Assembly: GCF_040183065.1 (NCBI RefSeq)
Contig: NC_091132.1
Coordinates: 161,036,602-161,100,601 of the forward strand
DNA from: Periplaneta americana
Lineage: Eukaryota; Arthropoda; Insecta; Blattodea; Blattidae
Direction: 5' to 3'
Length of the DNA: 64,000 nucleotides
Shown one piece after another: positions 36,625 through 47,777 of this stretch (the stretch's first letter is position 1; every line of letters starts with the position of its first letter). The notes below the pieces were generated by a model, which saw only the letters and a list, made by a program, of their open reading frames with translations, did no database searches and was not told where the DNA came from. The position numbers were made by a program, and so were the translations under genes.

Positions 36625-37417
36625 AGGTTCGTTCCAACAACAGTCAGGAACCGTCCGTAAACATCGTGAGCATGCGCAGTACAGAAAAAGCGTTCCAACA
36701 AACTCCGAACCAGTCCTGAACCGGAAACATGTACTGCAGTCGGGGGTTCCAACAAGCTTTTGACACGGGTTTGGAACGGTCAAAAATAGTCCGTGGATTG
36801 AGGCATGTACGGAAAAGTACGAGAGACGCGCATGCGCATAAGCTCACCAACGTCTCCTGGATACTGAAGAAAGACATCATCGACTGTTCACATCATTGAG
36901 GTTAAAGATGAAAAGTGACAGTACAGACGAATAATAAAACTAGAGATTTAATTTAAATTTTCGCCAAAAAGAAAGGGAATGGAAATTATTTGGGTATTGA
37001 AACAGTTAATTACAATTTTAACATGCAGCTTTGAATAAAAGTATAATAAATAACGTACATACATTAATAATTAAAAAAAGAACTATTTTTAGATGAGAGT
37101 CCCCCAGTACACGACACTGAATTATCGGAATTCTTGCCTTCCACATTTTTTTTCATCTTTTTATAGAAAATGATCGAAATTCTATTTTCTGCAATTAGAA
37201 TTAGCTGCGAAACGATAATAATTAAGCATCCCGTTCTTAGCAAAGATGATCACAGTTATAGCATCTCTGGATTTAGTACATAACGATCCGCGAAAGCGTT
37301 CCAACAGCATCCAGTCCAGTATCAATCCCATAGCAGATGCTCGACTAGCGCATGTGCATAAGATGGTACAGGAACCGTACAAGAACTGATCCATGAACCG
37401 CTTGTTGGAACGAACCT
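36625..37417. mobile_element. MITE with GTTCCAACAA repeats
   Basis: The 793-bp insertion has inverted ends AGGTTCGTTCCAACAACAGT and, reverse-complemented, AGGTTCGTTCCAACAAGCGG, flanked by ATA. Copy A has the continuous site near 16548-16552. GTTCCAACA recurs internally. No transposase is present and the superfamily is undetermined. Confidence 0.7.
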
Positions 37418-37733
37418 ATAAACAAACTGTAGATATTAAGTCGGAGGTCTTCAAAACTCTGGGCTGGACTATGAGTGTAAAGGTGCACTACTTGCATGTC
37501 CATCTATATCACTTTACTGAAAATCTACGCATTTTTACTAAAGAACATGAAGAAAGGTTTTAACAGTACATTATGGCAACCAGATACAAAGGGAAGTGGA
37601 GTGTGAATGTGATGACTAATTATTGCTGGATGATTCAGACAGACAATTCTTCTGAAGTTGCTTCTAAACAGTCAAGCTATCAGACACTTCAAACACAATG
37701 GTCTCTACTTGAAGACTCGCACACCACACTCAC

Positions 37734-37816
37734 CTTTGCGTCAAAACCTCGTTGTCCTCGGCCGTTACTTCCACTCTTGGCTCCTCACTCACTGCGTCCG
37801 AGTCACTCTGCTCTTC
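37734..37816 (-). CDS. Gene B exon 3 (acidic linker exon)
   Basis: There are 27 codons plus two bases, from EEQSDSDAVSEEPRVEV to AEDNEVLTQ. It follows an acceptor ending TATTTTTAG and is followed by donor GTGAGTGTGG on the minus strand. It enters in phase 0 and leaves in phase 2, matching the finger exon at 33112, about 4.6 kb downstream. It is homologous to gene A's exon at 160-239 (VEVTAE-x-NEV core). It is absent from copy A, where about 390 bp including this exon is missing. This is the only exon 3 found upstream of the gene B fingers, so a normal transcript would need it. Confidence 0.78.
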
Positions 37817-40002
37817 CTAAAAATACAGAACAAATAAAACAATAAGATAGCACAATTTACATTAAGGAAAGCGCATCGAATTTAGATGTCACAGAACTGC
37901 AGTTAAATTGTATTAGGCCTAGTAGAATTTTAGCAAATAGAAGACAATTCTTGGGGCACACTTTTCATGGGGCAATTCTTTCCCTTGTAGATCTGTGGTT
38001 TTGAACCTTTTTCAACATGTGGCACAGAAAAAATGTAATTTAAAATCCTGTAGCGCAGTCATGCAATCTTAAGCTGTTTCCACAGGCGGGGGGGGATTTT
38101 GACAGTTTAAGATGGGAACGAGTACTATAAAATGCAAATAAATGAGATAAATGTACATGCATTAATATATAAAATAAAATATTTTAAATTTTATATGACT
38201 TATTTTTAGTCAACATACGGAGGAATGATAATATTCTGAATGGTGAAAAGGCGCAAAAGATGTTGAGAACAGAATCAAAATACATTTTATCCACAAACTG
38301 AAGTAACACAAATTTTTTATTTTCATGTTCTTTTTAGGTTTATGATAGAAATTCGAAATTCAATGAGAGAAAAATATTCCAATGCAATATCTGTGTCAAA
38401 CATACTGTATTATGAATATTTTTTTAACTTCATATTTAGAAGATACGAAAAGATACAATATTATTACTTGCTTTGATAAGATATCTAACGCAGGAAACAT
38501 TTCATTTTATAAAAACAAGTGAAATACGATTGATTTTAAGGTTGGAACTTCACTAATCTGGCTATCCTAGATGCGAAACTGTCATTCTCTTCTCTGTTGC
38601 ATGGACACCCACACTTTGCTCACTGAATGTTGACTTGTGCCATATTTGATATTCTGTCGCACAACAATGGATCACTTGAGTATGCACAGCCACTCTGGTG
38701 GAAAATGGCTGTTACAGAGTAACTATAATAGAAGAAATTTTCTATGAACGATTAATTCAATAATTTCTAGTCACGAATTTGGTGGATTCTGTAAGTGGAA
38801 ATGTGTCTACGGTTCAGTACCGAGAGTTAACCAGCATTTTCCCTCAATGGGTTAAGGGGTAATACCTGAAAAAACTACAAACAGGTAACTTGTCCCAACC
38901 TGTATCTGGACACCGATTTGCTAGTCTCGAAATTGTTACAATCCCCATTTTTCTGACAATGTCTAATACCAAGTCATTCTATGACTTCGATTTTTTACAT
39001 TACCAGGTATATAATGATTCGGTTGAGTTCGCTTTCTATAGTACTTCTGTCTCAATACATTTTCTTCCAGTTTTGCTCCATAATTTCTGCCAGGCAAAAT
39101 CATGAAGTGTACAATTATACTAAAGCTCCAGTGCACAAAGATTCCTTTGCTACGGCAATATTGATTATTATATGGTAGACAAAAAATTGATTAGAAAATT
39201 TGTTGAACGATTTCGTGAACTTCATACCTTTCCCGAGAATTTCAACTAAGTTGTAGTATAGTCATAAGAAGTAAAGTAAATTCAAATACTATGAATATTT
39301 CTAATAATTTTAAAATTGGCAAAATGAAGTTTCAAATTTTACGTTTCTCTACATCTACTAAAATTAAATGCAGTTCACTGACAGATTAAGAGTAAATAAA
39401 ATATACAACAGTTTCATGTAGGCCGTATCTCCATGTATATATCAGAACATTTTGCAAAATTTAGAACCTATTCTGCAATCCACTCTAAATCAACAACATA
39501 ATTTATCGTAAAGTTACAAAATATCTTGTATCTATGCGTAAGGTAGTATTGTACAAGAGATATATTGCAAACACCTAAATTCTTATAAATAAAACGGTAA
39601 AAAACAATGAAGTCACGAGATAATGTATGTACATACATCTAAAACAAAATCTGTTATTTCTAAACGGTAAAATGTAATAACAATTTTAGAAAAAGGCACA
39701 GAATAAACAAAAAGCAGTGTCCTCAAATGGACTCGGGGAATGTGTAGCTTGGAAACGATTAAGAGTATGCTTAAAAGCAATTCCGTCTTCACATCTAAAA
39801 CAAACCGAGATAACACTCCAGAACTAGTTACCTGCAACATGACTTATCTTGTAAAATTAAATAGTGATAAGTGTTTTTCTGTCTCTATCATGATGTAAAA
39901 GGCACTGCAAACACTGTTGCAAAGAGGTAGCATCTCTGACAATCAAAACACAAGAAAAACACTGAAGAACAACACACAGTGCATTCCTTGTGCTGCACTC
40001 AC
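37817..40002. other. Intron-like sequence, copy B
   Basis: It aligns with 16730-18783 beyond about 37995. No other exon was recognised. Confidence 0.5.
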
Positions 40003-40140
40003 CTCAGGTTCACGTTTCACCACAGGGAACGAAATTGCCACTGGATCTTTCTCACATTTTACCTCTGATACGAGATCATGGCACTGGTTCACATATTCCT
40101 CTTTTATATCAGTCACATGCTGATTCAAGGAATTCCGTTC
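40003..40140 (-). CDS. Gene B cassette exon 2a (46 codons)
   Basis: The open frame is phase 0/0, ERNSLNQHVTDIKEEYVNQC to ISFPVVKREPE, with acceptor CTGCAG upstream and donor GTGAGTGCAGC. It has the same length as gene A's exon 2 and aligns with it throughout. Its copy A partner (18784-18921) has a stop. Because it is phase-neutral it can be skipped or combined with 44142-44276 without changing frame. Which combination is used cannot be told from DNA alone. The splice sites are strong, and confidence in the exon is good. Confidence 0.75.
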
Positions 40141-40548
40141 CTGCAGTACAAAGAGATGTCTTAAATCAGCAATGTATTACAGGGTATTGGAATACGACTA
40201 CTATCGTTACAAGCCGCTGACTATATATCTGCATGCAACAGCTCGACATTATGAGGAATGGGGCCAGGATTCATATGCGAATACAAATTTTTCATGCAGA
40301 AACATTATTTAGACATGTTATGAAGGTCTCTAATTATACGAAAAGCAAATCGTGCATATTACGGAATTCCTGCAAATAATATACTATTGTGCATATATTG
40401 TAGCATATTTTCAACATTGTTTTGTGTTAAACCCAAAATTGGAGTTGGTTAGCAAAAAAGATTAACAAATAAATAAATTAATTAACAAATAAATAAATAA
40501 AATAAAACAAAAAGGCTTTCGTTGACTGCACCGGATGGCAAAGAAGTA

Positions 40549-41869
40549 CGAGGCGCATCCAGTAAGTTTCCCGATTTTTTCCCCTTGAAAGTAAACGTAA
40601 TTAGCGGTGTCAATTGCACATGCGTAACAGATCTGACGTATCAATCATATGCCAGCCGGACAGGTCCCGCCTGGTGCCAGTAGCGTGGCAGCAGTGGCCC
40701 GAAATGGAAATTCTTATTCCTTCTCCCACCGCCTGCGAGGTTCGGTCGGTGATAAAGTTCTTGAATGCACAAAACATTGCGCCAATTGAAATTCATTGGC
40801 ATCTCTGTCAGGTCTATGGGCCGAAAATCATGAGTAAGCAGATGGTGCGTCGCTGGTGTAGGCAGTTTTCCGAAGGTCGTCAAAGTGTCCATGATGAAGA
40901 GTGGAGTGGGTGACTGTCACTCATCAATGATGATCGTGTTGAGGTGGTGCGGCAGTGCATCATGGAGAACTGTGGCTTCACGATTACGGAGCTGAGCAGC
41001 CATTTTCCGCAGATATCGCGATCTTTGTTGCATGAGATTGTCACTAAGCACCTGCTGTTCAAAAAAGTGTGTGCCAGGTGGGTGCCGAAAAACCTGACAC
41101 CCGGACACAAAATGCAACGTTTAGGAGCAGCACTGACATTTCTGCAACAGTATCACGATGACGGCGACGAGTTCCTCGACAGGATTGTCACGGGCGATGA
41201 GACTTGGATTTCGCACTTCACCCCGGAAACCAAGCAGCAGTCAATGCATTGGCGGCATAGTGGATCTCCGGTGAGGACGAAATTCAAACAGACACTGTCG
41301 GTACGGAAAATGATGTGCACGGTGTTATGGGACAGGAAGGGCATTCTGCTCATTGACTTCCTTCCAAGAGATGAAACAGTGAACACTGACCGTTACTGTG
41401 AAACACTGCGAAAATTGCGACGTGCCATTCAAAACAAGAGGCGTGGAATGCTTACTGCAGGTGTTGTGCTCCTCCATGACAATGCTCGACCACATACGGC
41501 TCGGCGCACAGCAGCTGTTTTGATGGAATTTGGCTGGGAGTTGTTTGATCATCCACCCTACAGTCCTGATCTTGCTCCCAGCGATTTTCACGTCTTCTTG
41601 CACCTCAAGAAATTCCTGCCCTCCGGTGAGCGTTTTGGCAACGACGAAGAACTGAAGACGTCTGTCACATGCTGGTTCCATTCACAGGCGGCAGAGTTCT
41701 ACGACAGAGGGATACAAAAGTTGATCCCATGATACGACAAGTGTCTCAATTCTGATGGTGGCTATGTTGAAAAATAGCTGAAACATTGCTGTACCTGTTG
41801 CCAATAAATGTTTTCCTGAAAGTGTATGTTCTTTTTTAATAGGGAAACTTACTTTCTGGATGCGCCTCG
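40549..41869 (+). mobile_element. mariner (DD34D) element
   Basis: The 1,321-bp element is flanked by TA on both sides (40547-40548, 41870-41871). Inverted ends are CGAGGCGCATCCAGTAAGTT and, reverse-complemented, CGAGGCGCATCCAGAAAGTA. It contains a nearly full transposase frame (separate entry). It lies in material absent from copy A, so it came after the duplication or into a copy-B-specific insertion. Confidence 0.93.
40704..41777 (+). pseudogene. mariner transposase with two TGA stops
   Basis: The frame from ATG 40704 to TAG 41775-41777 is 358 codons including stops, close to the usual ~345-350 residues, with no frameshift. It has an N-terminal helix-turn-helix region, then catalytic blocks TGDETW, HDNARPHTA and YSPDLAPSDFHVF; spacing between the second and third Asp is 34. 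Two in-frame TGA codons break it, at 40911 (inside SG-x-x-SLIND) and at 41730 (before YDKCLNSDGGYVEK). Both fit CGA to TGA transitions, the mark of CpG decay. Otherwise the protein is intact, so the copy is young. Confidence 0.9.
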
Positions 41870-41871
41870 TA

Positions 41872-44141
41872 CTTAGGTACGAAGGGAAACTGTGATTAAA
41901 ATCACTGTCTGCTTTTGATCCATTTCTGAGCTTATAATCTCAGAGCTAACATCCATATTCATTTTCTTTGTTTAATTCCTGTGCATATGCCGATAAGAAT
42001 GTTTTGTTTCATAATTTCTGCCCAGCAAAAGTACGGTATGAACAGAAACATCATTTGATATTTATGTATTTTATCATGGCAAAAGCACGGTCGTGACGGA
42101 TTAGATGTAATCCTGTTCAAAAACTGCAATCATTATCTACATAATTACCATCAATTAACAAAAAATGTGACATCACCTAAAAATTTTTCATTCAACATGC
42201 CTTGAATTTCAAATAAAATCTATTGATTCTTTATCAGGGGGAAAGCAATTGTTCATCCTATCCCATTATCTCCTGGGTTAGTTGCTTTATGAGTGACGTA
42301 TTAATGGTATCACTTATGAGGTTAAAACCTGTCCTCGGACAGTTGACTAACAAACAAAAATTATTTTTTTATCATTTAATTAACTCTTAAATTGCTGTCA
42401 CTTCTATCTGTCACAGTCATGGCAGATTCCATGCACTGCTAATCATTAAAATAATCCAAGACCAAATTAATAAAATGGTCAGCACAAAAATAGGAATGAA
42501 AAAGTAGAACAATTGATAGTTTTCTTACATTCATCTAAATTACATTTAATCCTACATTCTCTGTATATGCTACATTTCCATCTAATCTATTTCTTTGGCA
42601 AACACATCGCATTCATTGCAAGAATAAAATTATTTCGTTAGTAAAGGTAAAAATAATTTCAGGTATTTCTTTACATAATCTTCATAGCTTTATACCAGCA
42701 ACCAAATACTGAACATCCACAATACACTCTAGTCAAAGCTTTTATCATTTCTTCCCACATAACTTTCACTCTGTTATGTGTATTGATACTGATGGTTAGT
42801 GTCCATCAATACATCAATATTGTGAGGGCAACTATGTACACTATGTGTATTTATCCGAACTTCTTATAATTGTTCTCTAAACTCAGGTAAATAAACTATA
42901 TTACTTAAAACATGACAGCAGTCATGAAAAAAAATATATATTTCTTTGGTCAAGACAAAAAATTGAAGTTTGTTTGGAAGTTACATTACCGCCATGATTA
43001 AAAAGCAACATGGTGGATATGTTAAAAAACATGCAATCTGTGCTCCTATCAATATACAAATCAATATGAACTTTAATTGCAAACGATATAAGAGACACTT
43101 TAATACATAATTTTATTGATGCTCATTATGAAAAAAACATCTGAAGGAAAAATACATTGATACTTTTTTTCATTCTGTGGGAGAATTTCAAAATATTTCT
43201 GATTCACTGAATCTTACTGACGATGAGAAGAAGAAAGCATTCCCTTGAATTTCAAAGCTACTTTCAGTATAATTTCATCATTTTTCATGTACGCATTCAG
43301 CACTCGGGTTTTCCTTTTTTATGAAAATAATGCTTATATCTTAGACAACAAAGATGCTTAGATAATTCGTCGACTTTCCCGAGTTTAGTATCTAGTTGGA
43401 ATCCACCCAAAATCAGTTCAAGTAAATTCAAAACCTCTATTTCTATTTCTAATAATTTCAAGATTTGTCAACTGAAATTTTTAACTTTTAAGTTTCTATA
43501 CCTATATTTAAGTTGAATGCAATTCAATGACAGAACAAATATAAGTAAAAAAAATACTTTGAGTATGCTGTACCTATCCCTATGTAGCAGATCATTTTGC
43601 AAAATTTAGAGCACCTTCTGGAATTCACCCAAATAAGCCCAGCAATGTACTGTAAAGTTACAAAATATGTTTTCCATACTGGCAGCATAATTTTCTACAA
43701 AAGAAATATCCCTGAGACGTAAATAACTAAAAGAAAATTGAAGACAGGTGATAATACATCTGCATACATCTACAGCAAAATCAATCATCATTTTAAAGTG
43801 GCAAAAAGAACCGACAATATTAGACAAAGACATAGAGAAAGCAAAAACAAATTAAGTCAAGTACAACACAGTATCAAAGTAATAGATTGTGGGAATTTGT
43901 AGATATGGCAACCATTACCACTGAGTATAACAAGCAATTTCGTGCTCGAATTTAAAACAAAAACGAGACAACAATGCAACAAAACATAAATAATAACAAA
44001 CAGAAACGAGATTGTTCTGCCACGGTCACACATTAAAAGGCGCTGCAAGTATTGTTGTAAAGAGAAAGTGTCCATTACAAACAAAACACAAGAAAAACAC
44101 TGAAAGAAGACCACACAGTGCATTCCTTGTGGTGCACTCAC
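41872..44141. other. Copy-B-specific block, then intron
   Basis: Positions 41872 to about 43070 have no counterpart in copy A and no recognised gene. From 43070 it aligns with 19285-20351 of copy A. Confidence 0.5.
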
Positions 44142-44276
44142 CTCAGGTTCACGTTTCACTACAGGAAAGGAAATTGCTACTGGATCTTCAACTTTTATCT
44201 CAGAACTGAGATCATGACTCTGGTTCACATATTCCTGCTTTAAACCAGTCACATGCTGATCCAAGGAATTCCGTTC
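44142..44276 (-). CDS. Gene B cassette exon 2b (45 codons)
   Basis: The open frame is phase 0/0, ERNSLDQHVTGLKQEYVNQS to ISFPVVKREPE, with acceptor CTGCAG and donor GTGAGTGCA. It is a close paralogue of 40003-40140: one codon shorter, with DPVAISFPVVKREPE identical. It is also the partner of 20352-20486 in copy A. The surrounding introns (39200-40300 versus 43100-44300) also align, so the two cassettes arose by local tandem duplication before the large duplication. It could be alternative to, or joined with, the neighbouring cassettes. Confidence 0.72.
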
Positions 44277-44322
44277 CTGCAGTACCAAGAGACATCTTGA
44301 GCAATTTATTATATGGTGTTAC

Positions 44323-44450
44323 CACAGTTTAGTATATACAGTTGCGAAGCTCAATACTTGATAAATATGCATATATATAGATAGTTGCAGGCCTCCAGGA
44401 TCGCTACTATCGCCTCAGTACAGACCCTTTCCCAAGCAGACGACAATGCA
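44323..44450 (-). mobile_element. THAP-element right-end fragment, copy B
   Basis: Starts CACAGTTTAGTATATACAGT; it is the partner of 20533-20650, with GGATCGCTACTATCGCCTC further in. Confidence 0.65.
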
Positions 44451-46116
44451 TATTCGGGTTTTCTATTTCAGTGTATGGAGCTCAGTGAAATATTATGTTA
44501 TAAGTTTATTGTGTACCATTGATAAGTTTTATTTAGTGTAATGTGTTCATAAGTTCCGTTTACTTCTTATTGCATAATTTGATGCAGATATAATTACAAA
44601 ACTGTGTTATTTTAATGTGAACAGAATTTTACATGTTAACATAATCTATTCGCATCAACATTTTAAGTTTAGAATGGAAGCTATTTTGAGGTTTAATAAA
44701 AAAGTATTTATATTGTTATTTTCATTTAGCACTTCTACCTTCCTTAATTGTAGATAGAAAATTTACCATACCACACCTATGAAATTAGTGTACGTACGAT
44801 TGTGTTACTTCGTCTCTTAGGAAGTAGATAAATTCAATAATTCAGTACGTACTCGATTGTAGTATTAACATACAGACAAATTGAATGTGCGGCGTATCAT
44901 ACATTACATTATACTAAATTATAATGTATATTTACGAATATAGGAATATTAATAATAAGCTATATTTTCCATAGGACATAATATAGCCCTACATATGTAA
45001 TGGCAGGGAATTGGAGATTTTGTAAATCTAGTAGCTCTAGTAATAGCGCTGTGAGCTTACCGTATTTCAATATAGTCAAGTGTCCAAAGACCAATTAAGC
45101 AGAACTCATAATGCGGTGGAACTAGCGCTGAGGTAGTTCCTGCGATTTGGGAGGTCAAAATCGTTGAATTTATAAGAGAATTTTTGTGGAGGTGCAGGTG
45201 ATGGTACAAGCAAGGCATAATAAAAGCCAAAACTAACAAAACCTAACCTGTTCCAGATCCGTACATGCTAGGATTATTTAAGTACAAAGGAACTACTTCT
45301 GGCTAGTTTAGGCTGCTAACACAGTACATTAATCAGACTTCAGATTGGAGTACCGTAAGAAACGAATAAATAGAACTTAAATAGAGACAAATTGCATTTA
45401 CAAGTTATCACTCCTAAGTTTATGCTTAATTATAACGTATAAATGCGAATACTGAAATATTGGTACAGTAAACATAACCTTTAATTGTAACATATCATAA
45501 TATCCGTGCGGTGCAACTGAAAATTACTGCATCGAGCATAAATGAATGTACAAGAATTTCGAAATATTTAATCCAAATAAAGTCAGGTATTACACATAAG
45601 AACAACGAAATTTTCACACAAAAAATAATATTACACCTTAACTCGCAAGTGAATTATGTCTGAAGTGTCTCATAATCATTGTTTTAAATTTATTCATGCT
45701 ATTACACTACATTTTAGAGAAATATATGTTGCTCATTATGCATTCGAACTAATTTATATGGTTGAAACAAAGAACATATTCCCAACCACCCCTACCCTCC
45801 TTTTCTATATTTGACTTATTAATAATTGGAAGCGAAAAATTATTTATAGTCTTAGATAAAGAGAATAAAATGAAAATGAATTCGTGACCTTAAGCATAAT
45901 ATCAAGTACCTACATTGCGGGAATGTGTCGCTTGGCAACCATTAACAATAAGGTGTAACCTGTAACTTCGTATTTAAATTTGAAATATAAAACCAGATAA
46001 CAGTTCAACATTACCCCTAAAAAGCAATCCAAGTGATATTATAAAGAGTGTGTGTGTTATTCATAATACAAAATAAGCACTAGAAAAACTCAACACATTC
46101 CTTGCGCTCCACTCAC
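44451..46116. other. Intron-like sequence, copy B
   Basis: It aligns with 20651-22319. No exon was found. Confidence 0.5.
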
Positions 46117-46230
46117 CTCTAGTTCATTTTTCAACATTGGGAATGAAATTGGCATCGGATCTTTATCAACTTTCACCTCATGTGTGAGAGCATGTCCCTG
46201 GTCCAAATATTCTTCGGAGTAATAAGACAT
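46117..46230 (-). CDS. Gene B cassette exon with in-frame ATG (38 codons)
   Basis: The sequence MSYYSEEYLDQGHALTHEVK continues to PMPISFPMLKNELE and donor GTGAGTGG in phase 0. It aligns with the last two thirds of the other exon 2 cassettes (EEY-x-x-Q-x-H, then PxxISFP), but the usual CTGCAG-ERN start is replaced by unrelated sequence, with ATG directly after CGCAAG. It may be an alternative first coding exon, since no MDVIKMEP-type exon was seen for gene B, or a truncated cassette. The open frame continues upstream to about 46341, so a longer N-terminus is possible. Its copy A partner has a stop. Confidence 0.5.
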
Positions 46231-47345
46231 CTTGCGTAAGCTTATGTATAACAATCGTTTAACTCTTGCATGTTTCCAATTATCGTTATGATTAAAGAAA
46301 GTTTGGGCGCGCGTTGCCAACACCAGTTTGCAGAAATACACTAAACGGTTAAAAACACAAAAAATATAGCATTAAACTCACTGGATTTTTAGATGTATAT
46401 TATATATTTAAAATAGTGCGAATTCGGCTATTTCTTTGAAAGGGTTCATACCTGAGGCATCTTTATAGACGAATCAAAAACTTCACACCAAAAACCTTTA
46501 GATTTCCAAATGCCAAAACGACCCTGTTGGCGACTCTGGTCACGGCTGGCCAAAGCGTTAATAAGGTATTTTCAAGGCGGCCGTGTTTAAACAGATGATC
46601 GATGTTCAGAATAGCTGTAAAGTCATGTTTTACTCCTCTTTGCAATTATTATTTTTTGGATGATTATTTTTCTTCTAATATTGCTTTTTAATACTAATTA
46701 ATAGTAGGAGCTGATAATAGCTTATCGGTAAAATCCAAGAATCAGTGACTGTTTTTTCATACGTAGGGATAATGGGCTTGTAAACTGTCCCGTATTTTCC
46801 TGGACAGTGCAGGATTTTGACCATTGCGTCCAACGTCCCGACATAATTTGCACAAGCATCAAAATGTCCTGATTTCAGGGCATATTAGACGTGCCAGCTG
46901 ATTCTCATTTTTATCATATTGTTGGATTTAGTCTGGATTGGAAGATTTTTCCTTACAGTCTCATACAGACGTGCTTGCAATATGTGACGAAATGGAGAAA
47001 CGACTCTGGTTCTAGTACCGGTACGCATGTAATTCTAGTTGATTTCTCAATGCAATGATCATACCAAGATCATAAAGTTAAGGCGGGTTTTATCACAGTC
47101 TACAGAATACCTTATGAGCAATATATACTTTGTGCTCATCTTATGCACTTTTACTTTAGGTTGGCGCCATTCAGTATTATTTCCAATTCGTTCCCATAGG
47201 AGGAGTGAGAACCGTTTCTTTGGGCCGGGGGGGGGGGGGCAAAGCAAAAGCAAAGAATTCCCATAAAACGGGGTTATGGCGGACACAGTTTACCTCCATC
47301 CCCCCTTATAGCTTGATCGTTTTGCACTATATCGGAATATGATCA
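46231..47345. other. End of copy B
   Basis: It aligns with 22431-23745 up to 47297. The following CCCCCCTTAT near 47300 resembles an end of the adjacent Kolobok-like element. Confidence 0.5.
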
Positions 47346-47777
47346 TTAAGGGGGGATATACAGGTTTGAGGGTAAAAAAATGTCAATTTTTTTTTTTATT
47401 TTTTTTAAATGAAAAGAATTTTTTCGCAATCTTTATTATTTTCGGAATTATGACCAAAAATGTGTAAGCGCGTCATTTATTTGTACCTACTTAGCGCTTT
47501 AAATCTGATGGTGCCACGTCTCCTCTCACCAGTCAGTGTAATGTGGATATTTTCGCTGGTGTTTTGTGTATTCTCATACTTGTAGTGCTTCTAATCTTTG
47601 CCTTGATACTTCATATTGAATTTCTCTATTGCAAACAGGATGCTGAATTTTGTAGGAAGCCATCCTTTTTAAAGTTGTTGTTCTCTACTGTTGTTTGTTG
47701 ATGGTGAATGCTTTCCGAGTTAATTTTTTCACTGTTGTGTAAAGAATTATTTCTGAATTTATCTACAAAGCTTCAGA

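Larger units (their letters stand above)
33290..47297. repeat. Segmental duplication, copy B
   Basis: Direct-repeat partner of 10082-23745. It lacks the THAP element and the 2.5-kb insertion of copy A. It has extra material: a longer AAAT array, the MITE at 36625-37417, exon 3 at 37734-37816, and a 2.5-kb block with mariner at about 40515-43070. Gene B's candidate upstream exons all lie in it. Confidence 0.85.

Noticed and set aside
36644..36880. 78-codon frame with several Cys residues
   Set aside because: It lies inside the MITE at 36625-37417 and mirrors its internal repeats.
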